From positions 1-64,000 of the forward strand of contig NZ_JAAILA010000026.1 of the NCBI RefSeq assembly GCF_010974825.1: DNA of 64,000 nt. The letters run 5' to 3'. How positions within the stretch are numbered: position 1 is the stretch's first letter; each line of letters starts with the position of its first letter. Origin of the DNA: Aeromonas rivipollensis. GTDB taxonomy: Bacteria; Pseudomonadota; Gammaproteobacteria; Enterobacterales; Aeromonadaceae. Below the pieces are notes generated by a model. The model did no database searches. It saw only the letters and a program-made list of their open reading frames with translations, and was not told where the DNA came from. Positions 61,166 to 64,000 of the stretch are shown here, piece after piece. Both the position numbers and the translations under genes were made by a program.

Positions 61166-62067
61166 ACAGCAAGCCCTTGGCTCACTTCATCGACCCCCGG
61201 CTGCTGCGGGATTATTACCAGCTGACCAAGCCCAAGGTGGTGGCCTTGCTGTTGCTGACCGCCTGGGTCGGCATGCTGCTGGCCGAGCCGACCCAGGCCT
61301 CCCTGGACGAGATGGTGCTGGGGCTGGCGGGGATAGGGCTGCTGGCGGCCGGGGCCGCGGCCATGAACCACTCTCTGGATCACGGCATCGATGCCCAGAT
61401 GCGCAGAACGCGCTGGCGACCGGTCGCCATGGGGCGGATCGGGCCCAAGTCTGCGATGGCGTTTGCGCTCTGGCTGGCGTTGATGGGCTTCGTCCTGCTC
61501 TATTGGGGCGTGAATCCCCTGACCGCCTGGCTGACCCTGGCCAGCCTGTTTGGCTATGCGGTCGTCTATACCCTGGTGCTCAAGCGGGCCACGCCACAGA
61601 ACATAGTCATCGGCGGGCTGGCGGGCGCCATGCCACCGCTGCTGGGCTGGACCAGCATCACAGGAGGACTCTCGGCCGAACCCTGGCTGCTGGTGATGAT
61701 CATCTTCACCTGGACGCCGCCCCACTTCTGGTCCCTGGCCATCCATCGCCGCGATGAGTATGCCGGTGCGAACATTCCCATGCTGCCCGTCACCCACGGC
61801 ATAGCATTCACCAAGACGGCGATCCTGCTCTATCTGCTGATCCTGACCCTGGTCTGCCTGCTGCCCTACCTGATCGGCATGTCCGGGCTGCTCTATCTGA
61901 TCGGCAGCCTGGCGCTGAACCTCGGGTTCTGCTGGCATGGCTGGTTGCTGAAGTATTCGGAGCGCCCCGGTCAGGCGATGCGCACCTTCCGCTTCTCCAT
62001 CTATCACCTGATGCTGCTGTTTGGTCTGCTTATTCTGGATCACCACTGGCTGTGGCGGCTGTCGTAG
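61162..62067 (+). CDS. ctaB: Protohaem IX farnesyltransferase (haem O synthase)
   Basis: 301 aa, nine membrane helices. It adds the farnesyl chain to haem b, the step before CtaA. The prenyl diphosphate site is MNHSLDHGIDAQMRRTRWRP and the second Asp-rich block is HRRDEYAGANIPMLPVTHG. AGGAG six bases before ATG 61162, overlapping the ctaA stop. Last gene of the cox cluster. Confidence 0.96.
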   Translation: MNSKPLAHFIDPRLLRDYYQLTKPKVVALLLLTAWVGMLLAEPTQASLDEMVLGLAGIGLLAAGAAAMNHSLDHGIDAQMRRTRWRPVAMGRIGPKSAMAFALWLALMGFVLLYWGVNPLTAWLTLASLFGYAVVYTLVLKRATPQNIVIGGLAGAMPPLLGWTSITGGLSAEPWLLVMIIFTWTPPHFWSLAIHRRDEYAGANIPMLPVTHGIAFTKTAILLYLLILTLVCLLPYLIGMSGLLYLIGSLALNLGFCWHGWLLKYSERPGQAMRTFRFSIYHLMLLFGLLILDHHWLWRLS

Positions 62068-62107
62068 GGGAAGGTATCTGGCAGGGGATTTGCATCGTTG
62101 TTTGCGC

Positions 62108-62137
62108 ATTCAGGCTGGCCCCGGGGCCAGCCTGAAT
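62108..62137. terminator. 13-bp perfect hairpin between ctaB and patD
   Basis: ATTCAGGCTGGCC-CCGG-GGCCAGCCTGAAT between converging genes; serves as terminator for both although U-runs are weak. Confidence 0.75.
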
Positions 62138-62142
62138 CATGT

Positions 62143-63573
62143 TCAGAGCTTGACCATGATGTGGCGCGGCACAGTGTAATCTTCCAGGGCGTAGAGGGAG
62201 AGATCCTTGCCGTAACCGGACATCTTCATGCCGCCGTGGGGCATCTCCGAGGTGAGCATGAAGTGGGTGTTGATCCAGGTGCAGCCATATTGCAGGTGGC
62301 TGGCCACCTTGCTGGCCAGACTCAGATCCCGGGTCCACACCGAGCTGGCGAGGCCGTAGTCCGAATCGTTGGCCCACTGCACCACCTGCTCGGCGTCGCC
62401 AAAGCGGGTCACCGACACCACGGGGCCGAACACCTCCCGGCGCACGATTTCATCCTCCTGGCGGGCGTGGGCTATCAGGGTCGGCTCGAAGAAGAAGCCG
62501 TTGCCGGGGCGGATCTTGCCGCCAGTCGTCACCTCCACGTGGCCGCTGCTCTGGGCCCGCTCCACGAAGCTGGCGACCCGGTTGCGCTGGCGGTCGGAGA
62601 TGAGCGGCCCCATCTCCACCCCCTCTTCACGCTGGCCCCCCACCTTGATGGAGGCGACCGCCTCCGTCATGGCCGCGACGAACTTGTCGTAGATCTTGCC
62701 CTGGGCATAGATGCGGCAGGCGGCGGTGCAGTCTTGCCCGGCGTTGTAGAAGCCGAAGGTGCGAATGCCTGCCACTACGGCCTCCAGATCCGCATCGTCG
62801 AAGATGATGACGGGCGCCTTGCCACCCAGCTCAAGGTGGGTGCGCTTCATGGTGCGGGCGGCGCTCTGCAGTATCTTCTGGCCGGTGGCGATGTCACCGG
62901 TGAGCGATACCATTCGCACCAGCGGGTGCTCCACCAGCGGCGCCCCCACGCTCTCGCCCCGGCCGCAGACGATGTTGATGACGCCGCGCGGGAAGATCTC
63001 GCTGGCGAGCTCGGCGAGGCGCAGGGCGGTGAGCGGGGTCTGCTCCGAGGGTTTGAGCACCACAGTATTGCCTGCCGCCAGCACTGGTGCCATCTTCCAG
63101 GCCGCCATCATCAGGGGGTAGTTCCAGGGGGCTATGCTGCCCACCACCCCTATGGGATCGCGACGGATCATGCTGGTGTGCCCCTCGATATACTCCCCCG
63201 CCAGCGGCCCTTGCAGGCAGCGGGCCGCCCCGGCGAAGAAGCGGAAGCAGTCCACCACTGCGGGCAGCTCGTCATTGAGCACCGCCAGATAGGGCTTGCC
63301 GCAGTTGAGGGATTCGAGCGCCGCGAACTCCTCGGCATGGCGCTCTATGGCATCCGCCAGGCGCAGCAGCAGGATACTGCGGCTTGCCGGGGTGGTGCGG
63401 CTCCACTGGGCGAAGGCGCGCTGGGCGCCGTTCACCGCCCGGTTCACCTGCTCGAACGACGCCTCGGGCACAGAGGCGATCAGCTCCCCGGTGGCGGGAT
63501 TGAGGATGGGCTCAGCCTGGCCGTCACCGGTCACGAACTGGCCGTCGATCAAGAGTTGGGTAGAGAATTTCAT
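62143..63573 (-). CDS. patD: Gamma-aminobutyraldehyde dehydrogenase
   Basis: 476 aa with ATG 63573 (AGGA before it). It oxidises 4-aminobutanal, from putrescine, to GABA with NAD+. Closely colinear with E. coli PatD (YdcW): [23 protein letters not shown], catalytic Glu in [10 protein letters not shown], catalytic Cys in [16 protein letters not shown], and the end [16 protein letters not shown]. It follows a ydcV-like permease gene, the same order as ydcSTUV-patD in E. coli. Confidence 0.95.
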   Translation of the reverse strand: MKFSTQLLIDGQFVTGDGQAEPILNPATGELIASVPEASFEQVNRAVNGAQRAFAQWSRTTPASRSILLLRLADAIERHAEEFAALESLNCGKPYLAVLNDELPAVVDCFRFFAGAARCLQGPLAGEYIEGHTSMIRRDPIGVVGSIAPWNYPLMMAAWKMAPVLAAGNTVVLKPSEQTPLTALRLAELASEIFPRGVINIVCGRGESVGAPLVEHPLVRMVSLTGDIATGQKILQSAARTMKRTHLELGGKAPVIIFDDADLEAVVAGIRTFGFYNAGQDCTAACRIYAQGKIYDKFVAAMTEAVASIKVGGQREEGVEMGPLISDRQRNRVASFVERAQSSGHVEVTTGGKIRPGNGFFFEPTLIAHARQEDEIVRREVFGPVVSVTRFGDAEQVVQWANDSDYGLASSVWTRDLSLASKVASHLQYGCTWINTHFMLTSEMPHGGMKMSGYGKDLSLYALEDYTVPRHIMVKL

Positions 63574-63602
63574 GGTTGCATCCTTGCGCAGGCGTTGAGT
63601 CA

Positions 63603-64000
63603 TTATTTGCCACTGCCGGCGACGTCCTGGCCGTCGCGGGTGAGGTAGTAGGCAAGCAGAATGGGAATGGTGGTCACGGCCACTATGATGAGGGCCACCA
63701 CGTTGGTGACGGGTCTGTCACGGGGACGGATCAGCTCCTGATACATCCAGATGGGCAGCGTGGTCTGCTGGCCCGCGGTGAAGGTGGTGACTATCACCTC
63801 GTCAAAGCTCAGGGCAAAGGCCAGCATGCCTCCCGCCAGCAGCGCCGTGGCGAGGTTGGGCAGGATGACGTAGCGCAGGGTCTGGAAGCCGTCGGCCCCG
63901 AGATCCATGGACGCCTCGATCAGCGACTGGTTGGTGCGGCGAAAACGGGCCAGGGCATTGTTGTAGACCACCACCACGCAGAAGGTGGCGTGGCCTATGA
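63603..64000 (-). CDS. ydcV: ABC transporter permease, YdcV/PotI-like, 3' part
   Basis: The frame is open to the window edge ([14 protein letters not shown] reads in), so the 5' part lies beyond 64000. The EAA loop that contacts the ATPase is [39 protein letters not shown] and [23 protein letters not shown] closely match E. coli YdcV. It would import putrescine/spermidine or a related amine. Stop is 30 bp before patD, one operon. Confidence 0.93.
   Translation of the reverse strand, partial: IGHATFCVVVVYNNALARFRRTNQSLIEASMDLGADGFQTLRYVILPNLATALLAGGMLAFALSFDEVIVTTFTAGQQTTLPIWMYQELIRPRDRPVTNVVALIIVAVTTIPILLAYYLTRDGQDVAGSGK

Overview
The window is a GC-rich gammaproteobacterial chromosome segment. 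Gene content and the close resemblance of many proteins to E. coli and Vibrio counterparts (AcnB, MgsA, TreB/C/R, Bfr/Bfd, PatD/YdcV, TmcA), together with a caa3-type oxidase cluster and many chemotaxis receptors, point to Aeromonas or a near relative; this is inferred from content, not from a search. Coding density is high, transcription units are short, and most units end in recognisable hairpin terminators.

Layout. 1-480: the 3' end of an IS3-family element whose transposase has lost a catalytic Asp. 499-4506: a small lipoprotein gene and two neighbouring methyl-accepting chemotaxis protein (MCP) genes with almost identical signalling domains. 4782-9915: a patatin/beta-barrel autotransporter and aconitase B. 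10154-13407: two paralogous CSS-motif EAL phosphodiesterases. 13514-21288: short-chain dehydrogenase with divergent LysR regulator, a second LysR with divergent LysE exporter, an aldonolactone-oxidase-like flavoprotein, a COG0523 GTPase and a DHA2 efflux pump. 21352-25198: an HBM-type MCP, folB-folK, and plsY. 25246-25610: tRNA-Phe, -Thr, -Phe, -Asn in one unit. 25893-31652: OmpA, an unusual potassium-channel-like protein, a YIP1 protein, RhtA and a divergent Lrp-family regulator.

31779-46365 is a carbohydrate region. The trehalose genes treR-treB-treC and a sugar acetyltransferase lie on the minus strand with TreR-like operators. An AEC transporter follows. Then comes a beta-glucoside (cellobiose-type) PTS locus: a divergent extra EIIC, EIIB, EIIC, GH1 6-phospho-beta-glucosidase, EIIA, a ROK sugar kinase, a carbohydrate porin and a LacI-type regulator. 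The divergent promoter region of this locus holds a perfect 42-bp palindrome built round a LacI-type operator. The proposed route is porin, then PTS uptake with phosphorylation, then hydrolysis to glucose-6-phosphate plus glucose, then rescue of the glucose by the ROK kinase.

46428-54058: copper-chaperone-like protein, periplasmic asparaginase, a cation exchanger preceded by a yybP-ykoY (Mn2+) riboswitch-like leader, a SieB-like membrane protein, methylglyoxal synthase, the bfd-bfr iron-storage pair, and an HlyU-family gene overlapping tmcA. 54430-62067: a complete caa3 cytochrome c oxidase cluster (subunits II, I, Cox11, III, an antisense small membrane gene, SURF1, an Sco-like CxxxC protein, heme A synthase, heme O synthase). 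62143-64000: patD and the 3' part of a ydcV-like permease gene, a putrescine/GABA-aldehyde unit that runs off the window.

The points most worth follow-up are the 42-bp palindromic operator shared by two EIIC genes, the riboswitch-like leader on a cation exchanger, a vestigial second FolK start sandwiched between folB and folK by stop/start overlaps, the near-identical MCP signalling domains, and the channel protein with a large unrecognised N-terminal domain.
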